From Bacillus sp. MM2020_4 (lineage in GTDB: Bacteria > Bacillota > Bacilli > Bacillales > Cytobacillaceae), in the NCBI RefSeq assembly GCF_011250555.1, contig NZ_JAANMZ010000009.1, forward strand, positions 1 through 64,000: DNA of 64,000 nt, written 5' to 3'. The notes below the pieces were generated by a model. That model searched no databases. It saw only the letters and a list, made by a program, of their open reading frames with translations, and was not told the DNA's origin. Numbering within the stretch: position 1 is the stretch's first letter; each line of letters begins with the position of its first letter. This document shows, in pieces, positions 16,978 to 26,062 of this stretch. Position numbers and translations under genes: made by a program.

Positions 16978-18702
16978 GTGAAAAAGAGTTTAACTAGCTT
17001 CATCAGCGTGATTGTCCTTTCTATGATTCTCTCTGCTTGTGCTTTAGATAGTTCAAGTCAAAAGGAATCACCGGCACCAGCCAAGAAAGGAAACACAGAA
17101 AGTGCAAGCGTAAAAAGCACTGAAGGAAAAGAGTATAAAGCAACAAACCTTGCAGCACTTCCGGAAAAAGCAAAAGCGAGGAAGGATTTGTTCATTGCAG
17201 GAATTTCCGCGCCAGGAGGCGTTTTCTTGCCATATTTTTATGAAAATGGTTGGGATGGAAACGTAACAGACCCTATGTTTGCTCCATTAGTGAATCTAGA
17301 TAAGGAAGGAAAGCCTGTCGGAATCCTTGCTGAAAAATGGGATGTCTCTGATGATCAACTTACATATACATTCCACTTAAGAAAAGGCTTAAAATTTAGT
17401 GACGGCTCACCGCTAACAGCGGACGATGTTGCCTTTACCTTAACACTTCTATATGATCCAGCATATGCCGGATACCAAGATATTTCTCTTGCGGCGATTA
17501 AAGGCGGGAAAGAGTATAAAGAAGGTAAGGCACAATCGATTGAAGGGATTAAAGTCATCGATAAAGAGACAATTGAAATTACAACTGAAAAAGTGAATGC
17601 GAAGTCCCTGCTTCTATTAGGCGGTCAAGTATTATCTAAAGCCTATTATGGTAAAGACTATCAATATGGTAAACTCGATTATTTAAAAGAACTTTATCCA
17701 AAACCACTTGGTGCAGGTCCATACAAATTTGAAAAATATATTCCTGGCCAAGAAGTCCGTTATGTGGCCAATGAACATTACTACGCAGGTAAGCCGAAAA
17801 CAAAAAATCTCATTTTCAAGGTTATAGATACCTCCACCTCCCTGCAATTGTTTGAAACTGGCGAGCTTGATTATGCCGGTTTCTCTGCAGATGATGATAC
17901 CGTGGAACAGTTGAAAAGCTTAGGATTTGCCAATATCCAAGTCGGCCCGGTAAATGACTTTGGCTTTATTTATGTAAACAATACACGTCCGCAGTTCAAG
18001 GATAAAGAAGTACGACAAGCATTGATTTATGGTTTGGATCGTCAAAAAATTGTGGATGTGAAATTTAAAGGCTACGGAGAGGTTGCCAACGTTCCGGTCT
18101 CTAAAGTTTCATGGGCATATGACGATGAAGGTATTAACAAATATGAATTTAATGCTGATAAAGCGAAAGAATTACTTGATAATGCAGGCTGGAAGGTCGG
18201 TAAGGATGGCATCCGCGAAAAAGATGGTAAGCCATTCGTGATTCGGTATTTAACGAGAACAGCTGAAGATCCAATTATCCCTATTGCCAAAGAAAACTAT
18301 GAGGATATTGGGATTAAATTCGAACCAGAAATCATGGACTTTAATGCCTTGGTTGCTAAGTTAAACGAGAAAGATTATGATTTCGCCGCAGTATCGACGT
18401 CACAAATCTTAGACCCAAGTGATCCTGTTGAAGAATTTGCATCAGCTAACCCAAATAATGCTGCAGGCTATTCTAATCCTAAGGTTGATGAGTTAATCCA
18501 AAAAGGATTAAATACGTTAGATATTGAAAAACGTAAAGGCATCTATCACGATTTATACAAAGAACTAAATGACAACCCTCCTGTAATTCTGATTCACTAC
18601 CGCCAAAGCGCCAGAGCGATTAGTGGTCAAATTCAAGGTTTATATCCAGATAACTATACAGGCATTAGCGCTAGCTTGCCGAACATTTCGATTAAAAAGT
18701 AA
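16978..18702 (+). CDS. Oligopeptide-type ABC transporter substrate-binding lipoprotein
   Basis: A lipoprotein of about 574 residues with a signal peptide ending in the lipobox LSAC, then a low-complexity linker and an SBP family 5 domain (DPMFAPLVNLDKEGKP, LKFSDGSPLTADDVAFTL, GLDRQKIVDV). It captures peptides or similar ligands outside the cell for the permease that follows. GTG 16978 has AGGGGT seven bases away; GTG 16969 overlaps that site. A hairpin then separates it from the permeases, as usual where binding protein is needed in excess. Confidence 0.9.
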   Translation: MKKSLTSFISVIVLSMILSACALDSSSQKESPAPAKKGNTESASVKSTEGKEYKATNLAALPEKAKARKDLFIAGISAPGGVFLPYFYENGWDGNVTDPMFAPLVNLDKEGKPVGILAEKWDVSDDQLTYTFHLRKGLKFSDGSPLTADDVAFTLTLLYDPAYAGYQDISLAAIKGGKEYKEGKAQSIEGIKVIDKETIEITTEKVNAKSLLLLGGQVLSKAYYGKDYQYGKLDYLKELYPKPLGAGPYKFEKYIPGQEVRYVANEHYYAGKPKTKNLIFKVIDTSTSLQLFETGELDYAGFSADDDTVEQLKSLGFANIQVGPVNDFGFIYVNNTRPQFKDKEVRQALIYGLDRQKIVDVKFKGYGEVANVPVSKVSWAYDDEGINKYEFNADKAKELLDNAGWKVGKDGIREKDGKPFVIRYLTRTAEDPIIPIAKENYEDIGIKFEPEIMDFNALVAKLNEKDYDFAAVSTSQILDPSDPVEEFASANPNNAAGYSNPKVDELIQKGLNTLDIEKRKGIYHDLYKELNDNPPVILIHYRQSARAISGQIQGLYPDNYTGISASLPNISIKK

Positions 18703-18707
18703 TCAAT

Positions 18708-18744
18708 AAAGTGCCTAGCGCATGTTGCTAGGCACTTTATTCTG
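18708..18744 (+). terminator. Hairpin between binding protein and permease genes
   Basis: AAAGTGCCTAGC pairs with GCTAGGCACTTT (12 bp) around GCATGTT. The T run is short, so it may act as a partial terminator or as a 3' stabiliser of the binding-protein mRNA. Confidence 0.65.
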
Positions 18745-18760
18745 TTAAGGGGGAGAAAAA

Positions 18761-19717
18761 ATGAAACAGTACGTTTTGCAGCGTTTTTTACAAATGATTG
18801 TCATCTTGTTCGGGACATCGTTTATCATTTTCTTCTTATTTGCGATGCTGCCGGGTGATTATATTGACTCAAATATTAATTTGACCCCGCAAAGGGCTCA
18901 AGAATTAAAAGCACTTTTTGGTTTAGATCAGCCGGTGTTGCAGAGGTACTTTACATGGCTCGGAAATGCCTTACACGGTGATTTTGGTTACTCGCTAAAG
19001 CATCAGGAAAAGGTTTTATCCCTGTTAAATAAATATGTGTGGAATTCCTTTTTTGTTGCTATTTTTGCCTTAATCCTAACTTGGTCCATTGCCTTAGTGA
19101 CGGGTGTCATTTCCGCCATTAAGCAATATTCCTTGTTTGATGGGCTAGTAACATTTTTTGTGTTTGCAGCGATGTCCTTTCCATCTTTTTTTATCAGCTT
19201 GCTATTTATTAAATGGTTCGGTGTCGATCTGCAAATCTTGCCGATTGGCGGAATGATTGATACTGGAAGTACCAGTACGGGGCTGACCTATCTTCTTGAA
19301 GTGGGCAAGCATATGATTCTACCTGTTCTCATCCTAACCTTACTTAGCATTGGATCGTTAACCCGCTATTTTCGCACTGGGATGCTTGAGGTGATTCGCC
19401 AGGACTATATACGAACCGCCCGAGCGAAGGGTTTAAAAGAGCGTGTGGTTATTTTTAAACATGCTTTAAAAAATGCCATTCTTCCAGCCATTACATTGCT
19501 TGCCTTTGAATTACCGGGGCTTTTTTCCGGTGCCATTATTATGGAACAAATCTTTAATTGGCCGGGTGTAGGAAGAATTCAGCTGGAATCAGTCAGCTTC
19601 CGCGATTATCCCGTATTGATGGCCTTTACGATGTTTTTATCCTGTTTAACCATTATTGGAAACTTTTTAGCGGATGTAACTTACGCTGCTGTTGATCCGA
19701 GAATTAGATTGAAATAG
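18761..19717 (+). CDS. Peptide ABC transporter permease, OppB/AppB type
   Basis: A protein of 318 residues with six membrane helices. The first helix is the family's MKQYVLQRFLQMIVILFGTS. The EAA loop is seen as DYIRTARAKGLKERVVIFKHALKNA, written here in parts: DYIRTARAKGLKE then HALKNAILPA. It pairs with the OppC-type protein to form the channel. GGGGG precedes ATG 18761. It belongs to an operon of two permeases and two ATPases. Confidence 0.93.
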   Translation: MKQYVLQRFLQMIVILFGTSFIIFFLFAMLPGDYIDSNINLTPQRAQELKALFGLDQPVLQRYFTWLGNALHGDFGYSLKHQEKVLSLLNKYVWNSFFVAIFALILTWSIALVTGVISAIKQYSLFDGLVTFFVFAAMSFPSFFISLLFIKWFGVDLQILPIGGMIDTGSTSTGLTYLLEVGKHMILPVLILTLLSIGSLTRYFRTGMLEVIRQDYIRTARAKGLKERVVIFKHALKNAILPAITLLAFELPGLFSGAIIMEQIFNWPGVGRIQLESVSFRDYPVLMAFTMFLSCLTIIGNFLADVTYAAVDPRIRLK

Positions 19718-19730
19718 GGAGGGGTGCAAA

Positions 19731-20654
19731 TTGGAACCACAAAGTTCGATCGTGACGAAACAAGTGACGAAGAAGAGCGTAAAATCACCTTCGTTATGGA
19801 AGCAAACGTATCGTCGCCTAAAAAAGAATAAATTAGCAATGATCAGTTTGTTTTTCCTGATATTTATGTTTTTACTGAGTTTTATTGGTCCGCATTTTTC
19901 ACCGTACATTCAAGACAGAACGAGTATTGCTGATATGAATCAGCCGCCAAGCAGCTCGCATTGGCATGGGACAGATAATTATGGGCGGGATGTGTTAACG
20001 AGATTAATGATGGCCGGACAAATCTCGTTAACCATCGGGATTGCTTCCATGTTTTTATCGGTGATGATTGGTTCATTACTGGGGGCGATTTCGGGCTTTT
20101 ATCGCGGCGTTGTCGATATGGTTATCATGCGGATTGCCGACATTCTTATGTCGATTCCAGGCTTACCGCTTCTATTGATTTTGGCAGCCATTCTATCAGA
20201 GTGGAAAGTTCCGGCTGAATACCGGCTTTATATTATTATGATTATGCTTAGCTTTGTTGGATGGCCAGGTCTTGCACGCCTAGTGCGAGGACAAATTTTA
20301 TCATTGAAGGAACAGCCTTTTATGCAGGCAACAGAGGTACTGGGGTTAAGGGACCGCCGGAAAATAATCCACCATCTTATTCCGAATACCATCCCACTTC
20401 TTTTGGTTGTGGCGACCTTAAATGTTGCCGGTTCGATTTTAAGTGAGTCCGCACTAAGCTTTCTTGGACTTGGGGTCGTTCCGCCCACACCGTCATGGGG
20501 GAATATGATGAATGCAGCCAATAACTTTATGGATTTTAGGAAACGTCCATGGCTTTGGATTCCACCGGGAACCACTATTTTTCTAACTGTCGTTTCTATC
20601 AATTTACTGGGGGACGGACTAAGAGACGCACTTGATCCGAAAATGAGAAGGTAG
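19731..20654 (+). CDS. Peptide ABC transporter permease, OppC/AppC type
   Basis: A protein of 307 residues: an N-terminal OppC segment (LWKQTYRRLKKNKLAMISL) with the first helix, the family signature HWHGTDNYGRDVLTRLMMAG, and the EAA loop in ATEVLGLRDRRKIIHHLIPN. It starts at TTG 19731 behind GGGAGGGGTG. It is the partner of the preceding permease. Confidence 0.93.
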   Translation: MEPQSSIVTKQVTKKSVKSPSLWKQTYRRLKKNKLAMISLFFLIFMFLLSFIGPHFSPYIQDRTSIADMNQPPSSSHWHGTDNYGRDVLTRLMMAGQISLTIGIASMFLSVMIGSLLGAISGFYRGVVDMVIMRIADILMSIPGLPLLLILAAILSEWKVPAEYRLYIIMIMLSFVGWPGLARLVRGQILSLKEQPFMQATEVLGLRDRRKIIHHLIPNTIPLLLVVATLNVAGSILSESALSFLGLGVVPPTPSWGNMMNAANNFMDFRKRPWLWIPPGTTIFLTVVSINLLGDGLRDALDPKMRR

Positions 20655-20663
20655 GGATATCAT

Positions 20664-21641
20664 ATGAATAAGACGCTGCTTCAAGTAGATCACCTGCAAA
20701 CAAACTTTTACACGGAAAACGGCGTCGTGAAGGCAGTGAATGACGTTAGTTTTGCTATTCGTGAAGGAGAAACCGTGTGTATCGTTGGAGAGTCAGGATG
20801 CGGCAAAAGTATTACCGCATTGTCATTAATGCAGCTAATACCGGAAAACGGCAAGGTGGAAAGCGGAGAAATTAATTTTGCCGGAAAAAACCTGCTCCAC
20901 TTATCAAAAAAGGATGTGCGCCGTTTAAGAGGGAATGAGATTGGCATGATCTTTCAGGAACCGATGACATCTTTAAATCCCGTTTTCACAATTGGGGAAC
21001 AAATGATTGAACCAATCCAAGAACATTTATTGTTAAGCAAAAAGGATGCCTATAAAAAGGCAATGGAACTGATTACAATGCTTGGAATCCCGAATGCTGA
21101 AAAAGTCGTCAATCTTTATCCTCATGAATTAAGCGGCGGGATGCTGCAACGGATAATGATTGCTATCGCCATTAGCTGTAATCCGAAGCTTATCATTGCG
21201 GATGAACCAACGACCGCTCTTGACGTGACCATCCAAGCACAAATATTAGACTTATTACGGGAGATAAAAAAGGAATTTAACACATCTATTTTGTTAATTA
21301 CCCATGATCTTGGCGTAGTGGCAGAAATGGCTGATTATGTGGTGGTAATGTATGCGGGGAAAGTAGTGGAAGAGGGACCGGTTTTAGAGCTATTTAAGAA
21401 CCCGCAGCATCCTTATACAAAAGGATTGTTGAAGGCAAAACCAGTGATTGGTGAACGGAAAGATCGTCTATATACTATTGCCGGCCAGGTTCCGAATTTA
21501 GTTAATCTGCAGGAATCCTGCTATTTTGCAGATCGCTGTGAGCATGCAATGGATATTTGCAGGATAAAGCAGCCGGCATTACATGAAATTTCGGGCGGGC
21601 AAAAAGCTGCGTGCTGGCTCTATGAGGACGGTGCAGAATAA
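20664..21641 (+). CDS. Peptide ABC transporter ATPase, OppD/DppD type
   Basis: A protein of 325 residues: Walker A GESGCGKS, signature LSGGMLQR, Walker B LIIADEPTTALD, switch His in LITHDLG, and the C-terminal oligopeptide-transporter extension with cysteines (CYFADRCEHAMDIC) that can hold an Fe-S centre. It powers uptake together with the next gene, whose start overlaps its stop. Confidence 0.94.
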   Translation: MNKTLLQVDHLQTNFYTENGVVKAVNDVSFAIREGETVCIVGESGCGKSITALSLMQLIPENGKVESGEINFAGKNLLHLSKKDVRRLRGNEIGMIFQEPMTSLNPVFTIGEQMIEPIQEHLLLSKKDAYKKAMELITMLGIPNAEKVVNLYPHELSGGMLQRIMIAIAISCNPKLIIADEPTTALDVTIQAQILDLLREIKKEFNTSILLITHDLGVVAEMADYVVVMYAGKVVEEGPVLELFKNPQHPYTKGLLKAKPVIGERKDRLYTIAGQVPNLVNLQESCYFADRCEHAMDICRIKQPALHEISGGQKAACWLYEDGAE

Positions 21642-22606
21642 TGGGCGAAGCATTATTAGAGGTTCATAATCTAAAAAAATACTATTCTGCTTCAAAAGGT
21701 ATGTTTAAAAAATTCGGAGATCCGTTGAAGGCTGTTGATGGGGTTAGTTTTTCAATTGCCAAAGGCGAAGTATTTGGGCTTGTTGGTGAATCTGGAAGTG
21801 GGAAATCGACGATTGGTAAAACCATTTTACGCCTCCATGAGAAGACAGGAGGAGAGGTAAAGTTTAAGGGGAAAGATATTTTTTCATTATCCAAAAAGGA
21901 GCTCCGCAATCTTCGTGTGCAAACACAGCTTGTATTTCAAGATCCGTTTAGTTCGTTAAATCCAAGGCTCCGAGTGGGGGATGCAATTGGCGAGGCCATG
22001 GTCGAGCACGGTCTTGTTTCAAAACAGGAGGTACGCGAGCGGGTGTTAGAGGTAATGGAAAAGTGCGGATTAGCTCCGTTTCATATTGATCGATATCCAC
22101 ATGAATTTTCCGGCGGACAGCGGCAGCGTATCGTCATTGCTAGAGCGATGGCGCTAAATCCTGAGTTTATTGTTATGGATGAACCAGTCGCATCACTTGA
22201 TGTATCCATTCAAGCGCAAATAATAAATCTATTCAGTGACCTACAGAGGGAAAATGGATTATCCTATCTGTTTATTTCCCATGATTTAAGTGTTGTGGAA
22301 CACCTTTGCACGAAAATTGCCATTATGTATTTGGGGAATATTGTAGAATTGGCTTCTAAAGAAGAGTTATTTGATCATCCACTTCATCCCTATACAAAAG
22401 CACTCTTATCGGCTGTGCCCATTCCAGACCCCATGGCCAAGAGAGAGCGGATTATTTTAAAAGGGGATATTCCAAGCCCTATAAATCCGCCTTCAGGCTG
22501 TAAGTTTCGGACCAGATGTCCGATAGCGACTGACCTTTGTGCACAACAGGTGCCGGATTATCGCGACACAGGCAGCGGCCATTTTGTTGCCTGTCATTAT
22601 GTATAA
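21641..22606 (+). CDS. Peptide ABC transporter ATPase, OppF/DppF type
   Basis: A protein of 321 residues: Walker A GESGSGKST, signature FSGGQRQR, Walker B FIVMDEPVASLD and switch LFISHDLS, with the family C-terminus (GCKFRTRCPIATDLC). It starts by overlapping the previous stop by one base and is the last gene of the operon. Confidence 0.94.
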   Translation: MGEALLEVHNLKKYYSASKGMFKKFGDPLKAVDGVSFSIAKGEVFGLVGESGSGKSTIGKTILRLHEKTGGEVKFKGKDIFSLSKKELRNLRVQTQLVFQDPFSSLNPRLRVGDAIGEAMVEHGLVSKQEVRERVLEVMEKCGLAPFHIDRYPHEFSGGQRQRIVIARAMALNPEFIVMDEPVASLDVSIQAQIINLFSDLQRENGLSYLFISHDLSVVEHLCTKIAIMYLGNIVELASKEELFDHPLHPYTKALLSAVPIPDPMAKRERIILKGDIPSPINPPSGCKFRTRCPIATDLCAQQVPDYRDTGSGHFVACHYV

Positions 22607-22616
22607 TTTAATTTGG

Positions 22617-22660
22617 AAAAAAGGTGGCAATACAGAATCTGTATTGCCTCTTTTTTTTCT
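22617..22660 (+). terminator. Terminator of the peptide ABC operon
   Basis: GGCAATACAG pairs with CTGTATTGCC around AAT, with an A-rich 5' flank and eight T after the stem. Confidence 0.88.
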
Positions 22661-22719
22661 AAATCACACAGCCCACTCAATTTCATATAAATATAGAAAA
22701 AGTAAAATGGGTGAATGTA

Positions 22720-24486
22720 ATGGCCGAACATGATGGCGATTGGATCTCGTGGATCTTGGATGCTTTTGAAACAAGAGCGGTTTATCTTTTCCCTGCTCCA
22801 GTGAAAGAAATCGGCGGCACGAAATGGGGATATATTGATGAGAAAGGGAAATTTGTTCTCCAGCCGATATATGATAATGCCAAGGATTTTCAGGATAATG
22901 GTTTGGCGAATGTTGAGATGATGGATAAATCAGGCCTCATCGATGATAACGGGTATTTTATTGTGAAACCGAAATACGATACGATACAACCGTTTTCAGA
23001 AGGAAGGGCAGTCGTCAACGATCAGCAGGGGAATAAAGTTATTGATGGAAGTGGCAAGGAAATAACCGAAAGGGCCTATTCTGTCGCATACCCAGAGTAT
23101 AAAGGTGGACGTTTATTAGTTGGGGTGACAGATACGGATGAACAGTACTTGCATGGATTTTTGAATAAGAGAGGCAAAGTGGTTATTCCCCTTATCTATC
23201 CATCTGCCAGTGATTTTTCAGAGGGGAAAGCGGTTGTAAAAACAAAGAGCGGCCTCTACGAACTAATTGATCTTACCGGAAAGGTATTACAATCCTATCC
23301 TTTTGCGTTTGTTGATCAATATGGCCAAGGTCTTCTTGTATATAAAAAGAGGGAGGATGGAAAATTAGGGTATATCGATGAACAGGGGAAAACAGTCCTG
23401 GAGCCTCAGTTTTCAAGTGCAGAAGCATTTATCGACGACCGCGCAATTGTTGGTTTGACTGTAAAAAATAATCATTATTATGGCGTAATAGATAGAGAAG
23501 GAAATTTTTTAATTAAACCAAATTATACTAGCATTATGGATCTTGGTGAAAATCGGTTTGCAATTGGGAAAGAACTGGCACCAGAGCAGCCATGCTTAAG
23601 ATCAATTTACGCGTTAGCAGATTCAGATGGCCGGATTCTAACAGGGTTTATTTTTCATGACATTACCCCATTTTCCGATGGGGTGGCTTCTGTTTCTGAT
23701 GACCAGCATACGTTTTTTATTGATAAGAATGGGAAGAGGAAGGTACATCTTCCAATGGTCAGTGGCAGCGGCTGGCTAAGCTTTGACAAGACACTAATCA
23801 AGAGTGAAGTTGATAATCGCTTGGTGTATTTTAATCAAAATAGTGGTGTGGTCTGGAAGCAGGCGGACATTATCCCGCTAAATAATCAGTATTCAGTAAT
23901 TGAGCATAAATTTAGACCGAATAGGGAATATGTTGTTTATTACCCACAGGTACAAGGAATGGAAAATCCGGATATGGTTATGGTGAATAAGTCATTAAAG
24001 GAGCTTGCGGGTGTTAAACCCGCGCCCGCTGGGAAGCAGCTGGAATCCAATTATACTGGTGACTTTGAGGTAACCTTTTACAAGAAAAACTTGCTTGTGA
24101 TGGAGATAAATGGGTACGATTACATGTTTTGTGCTGCTCACGGGATGCCTGTTAAAAAGTATGTTCATATTAATCTTAAGAATGGTTCGATGTATCAGTT
24201 GAAAGACTTGTTTAAACCTGGGAGCCCTTATGTGAAAGTAATAAGTGATATGATTATGGATCAAATTAAAAATAATGAACAATATTCTTCTTATCTTTCT
24301 CCTGATGATTACCATGGAATGAAGGAGGATCAGCCGTTTTTTATTCGTGAGGATGCCTTAAATATTTACTTTAAGCATTATGAAATTGCCTCCTTTGCTG
24401 CGGGATCTCCAACCTTTACAATCCCCTTCGATGAACTGAAAGATATGATTAATCAAGACGGCGAGTTTTGGAAGTCGTTTCAGTAA
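22720..24486 (+). CDS. WG-repeat protein with a C-terminal DUF3298/RsiV-like domain
   Basis: About 588 residues. Several repeats of the WG type follow one another (KWGYIDEKGKFVLQPIYD, LIDDNGYFIVKPKYD, GFLNKRGKVVIPLIY, KLGYIDEQGKTVLEPQF, YGVIDREGNFLIKPNY). The last ~150 residues (NLKNGSMYQLKDLFK ... FTIPFDELKDMI) look like DUF3298, as found in RsiV, which binds lysozyme. No signal peptide is seen, so a cytoplasmic or non-classically located protein is implied. ATG 22720 has GGGTGA; GTG 22711 is less well placed. Function unknown. Confidence 0.8.
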   Translation: MAEHDGDWISWILDAFETRAVYLFPAPVKEIGGTKWGYIDEKGKFVLQPIYDNAKDFQDNGLANVEMMDKSGLIDDNGYFIVKPKYDTIQPFSEGRAVVNDQQGNKVIDGSGKEITERAYSVAYPEYKGGRLLVGVTDTDEQYLHGFLNKRGKVVIPLIYPSASDFSEGKAVVKTKSGLYELIDLTGKVLQSYPFAFVDQYGQGLLVYKKREDGKLGYIDEQGKTVLEPQFSSAEAFIDDRAIVGLTVKNNHYYGVIDREGNFLIKPNYTSIMDLGENRFAIGKELAPEQPCLRSIYALADSDGRILTGFIFHDITPFSDGVASVSDDQHTFFIDKNGKRKVHLPMVSGSGWLSFDKTLIKSEVDNRLVYFNQNSGVVWKQADIIPLNNQYSVIEHKFRPNREYVVYYPQVQGMENPDMVMVNKSLKELAGVKPAPAGKQLESNYTGDFEVTFYKKNLLVMEINGYDYMFCAAHGMPVKKYVHINLKNGSMYQLKDLFKPGSPYVKVISDMIMDQIKNNEQYSSYLSPDDYHGMKEDQPFFIREDALNIYFKHYEIASFAAGSPTFTIPFDELKDMINQDGEFWKSFQ

Positions 24487-24519
24487 AAAGGCAGGAGTTC
24501 GGCCCCCTGCCTTTTTACT
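24483..24519 (+). terminator. Terminator after the WG-repeat gene
   Basis: GTAAAAAGGCAGG pairs fully with CCTGCCTTTTTAC (13 bp) around a ten-base loop. It begins at the stop codon. Confidence 0.85.
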
Positions 24520-24612
24520 ATGAAATTATTGGCTTCGAAATAGCTGGAAAGGGGTGGGGTATTGTGAAATAATGGTGAAAACACGATATGATTGAATTAG
24601 GGGTGAGATGGG

Positions 24613-25230
24613 ATAAAGATTTATGATGTTTCAAGAAAACTTGAGAATGGTATGCCTGTATGGCCCGGGGATACTGCGTTTCAATATGTGGTTTCATGGC
24701 CAATGGAAGAAAGCGGCTCAGTCAATGTAGGTAGTCTTCAATTAAGCGCGCACACGGGAACGCATGTAGATGCTCCTTTTCATTTTGATAACAATGGAAA
24801 ACGAATCATTGAACTTGATCTCAATCTTTACATCGGGCCAGCGAAAGTCATAGATATGGGTGGCAAGGAAAGTATTGGTGAAGCTGATTTGCGGGGGGTT
24901 AACCTTGATGGATGTAAGAGGGTGTTATTTCGAACACTTGCGTGGGTAAATCCAAGTGAATTCCCCGAGAAAATTCCTCATATTAACCCGGATTTAGCGC
25001 CTTATTTGGCAAGTATTGGGGTTAAGCTTATCGGCTTGGGTGTACCGTCTGTGGATCCAATTGACAGCAAGGAGCTGCCTGCGCACCATAGTTTGAATGA
25101 AAACGGAATTCACATATTGGAATCCCTTATGCTCGACGAAATCGAACCGGGTGACTACGAACTAATCGCCCTGCCGCTGCCACTCGTCGAAGGAGACGGC
25201 AGCCCCGTCCGCGCAATCCTACGACGATAG
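24613..25230 (+). CDS. Cyclase/kynurenine-formamidase-like hydrolase with an apparent ATA start
   Basis: About 205 residues. The metal motif HTGTHVDAPFHF, the N-terminal strand KIYDVSRKLENGMPVWPGD and the C-terminal LPLPLVEGDGSPVRAI are those of KynB-like cyclases, metal-dependent amidases acting on formylkynurenine or other cyclic amides. The family's N-terminus begins exactly at ATA 24613, five bases after AGGGGTGAG; no ATG, GTG or TTG exists in frame between the upstream stop (24604) and ATG 24652, which would remove the first strand. So either ATA is used, the protein starts short, or a base is wrong. No kynurenine pathway genes are nearby. Confidence 0.72.
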   Translation: MKIYDVSRKLENGMPVWPGDTAFQYVVSWPMEESGSVNVGSLQLSAHTGTHVDAPFHFDNNGKRIIELDLNLYIGPAKVIDMGGKESIGEADLRGVNLDGCKRVLFRTLAWVNPSEFPEKIPHINPDLAPYLASIGVKLIGLGVPSVDPIDSKELPAHHSLNENGIHILESLMLDEIEPGDYELIALPLPLVEGDGSPVRAILRR

Positions 25231-25239
25231 TAGAATAGA

Positions 25240-25297
25240 AACGGTGCCTGACACCCTTATTACTACTATCGTAGTAATAAGGGTGTCAGGCACCGTT
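25240..25297. terminator. Perfect 27-bp palindrome between convergent genes
   Basis: AACGGTGCCTGACACCC (from 25240), continuing to 25266, pairs base for base with 25271-25297 around TATC. It shares the GGTGCCTGxCACC core with the palindrome at 11926-11964. It would end transcription from both sides, but has no long T run, so it may instead be a dispersed repeat. Confidence 0.8.
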
Positions 25298-25299
25298 GG

Positions 25300-25554
25300 T
25301 TAGGCATGTTTTCTTCTGTATATGAACCAGTAGCTTCCGAGGCCAATGATGAATAAGAGACCGACGGATACTGGGACAACATAGTCTTTAAATGAGGGTT
25401 CTAAGGTAGTAGTCTTTTTCGTTCGCACGTTGGCATGATCTGTCCGTACGTTCTCGTTTATTGAAGTAGATTCTTCCGAATGCGAATTGGCAAATACATT
25501 GGTTCCAAATAGAAAAAACAACAGCGAAGCGATAACAGCAATTTTGCTAAACAT
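25300..25554 (-). CDS. Small exported, C-terminally anchored protein
   Basis: An 84-residue protein: signal peptide (MFSKIAVIASLLFFLFGTNVFA), a polar Ser/Thr-rich stretch of ~30 residues, then one hydrophobic helix (YVVPVSVGLLFIIGLGSYWFIY) and a RRKHA tail. The layout resembles a sortase substrate, but no LPXTG-like motif precedes the helix. ATG 25554 has GGAG at nine bases. Family not recognised. The 240 bases between it and the DUF2249 gene hold only the FNR box. Confidence 0.6.
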   Translation of the reverse strand: MFSKIAVIASLLFFLFGTNVFANSHSEESTSINENVRTDHANVRTKKTTTLEPSFKDYVVPVSVGLLFIIGLGSYWFIYRRKHA

Positions 25555-25737
25555 TATTCTCAACTCCGTTATATTGTTATCTTGTTGTTGTTCATTCTAC
25601 CATCATTCACACCCGGTTATATCAAATACCCAGGAATGTTCACAAACCTTTCGAAATTACAAATATATCAATTTTTGCCCAAATCCAGTATTTCCAAAGC
25701 TTTCTAGGCTATTTCTTAAACTTCTCTCCAATTAACA

Positions 25738-25751
25738 TTGATTTATATCAA
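25738..25751 (+). promoter_or_regulatory. Perfect FNR box upstream of the DUF2249 gene
   Basis: TTGAT-TTAT-ATCAA matches the FNR consensus TTGATN4ATCAA at every defined position, 62 bases before the start codon. The FNR gene itself is the convergent neighbour. Confidence 0.75.
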
Positions 25752-25813
25752 TTCCTTAGGAAAAAAAAGATGGTAAACTAAGGCATAAACCATTTCGAAG
25801 GGGAGTGTTAGTT

Positions 25814-26062
25814 ATGTTTGAAATAATTGATAAAAAAGCAGTCATGGATATCCGGGAACGTGTTGCAAAGGGGGAACATCCACGACGGGAAATTTTAAAC
25901 TTTATTAAAGCGGCACCAGTAGGTACCATTTTTGAAATTCATTTACCACATCGCGGTGAGCCGTTAATCGCCAATTTACAATCTTTTGGAATGAACGTGA
26001 TTGTCAATGAAATCGAACCGATGCATTTTCGCCTAATGGCAGTAAAATTGGATGAGTTTTAG
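25814..26062 (+). CDS. DUF2249 (TusA-like fold) small protein
   Basis: An 82-residue protein (MFEIIDKKAVMDIRERVAKG ... GTIFEIHLPHRGEPLIANLQ ... HFRLMAVKLDEF). The DUF2249 fold is common next to nitric-oxide and haem-copper respiration genes. AGGGGAG lies eight bases before ATG 25814; a GTG at 25805 is inside that site. Its stop overlaps the convergent FNR stop. The perfect FNR box predicts anaerobic expression. The precise function is unknown. Confidence 0.78.
   Translation: MFEIIDKKAVMDIRERVAKGEHPRREILNFIKAAPVGTIFEIHLPHRGEPLIANLQSFGMNVIVNEIEPMHFRLMAVKLDEF

Noticed and set aside
20228..20602. 124-codon frame antisense to the OppC-type permease
   Set aside because: It is opposite a clear family member, with no independent support.
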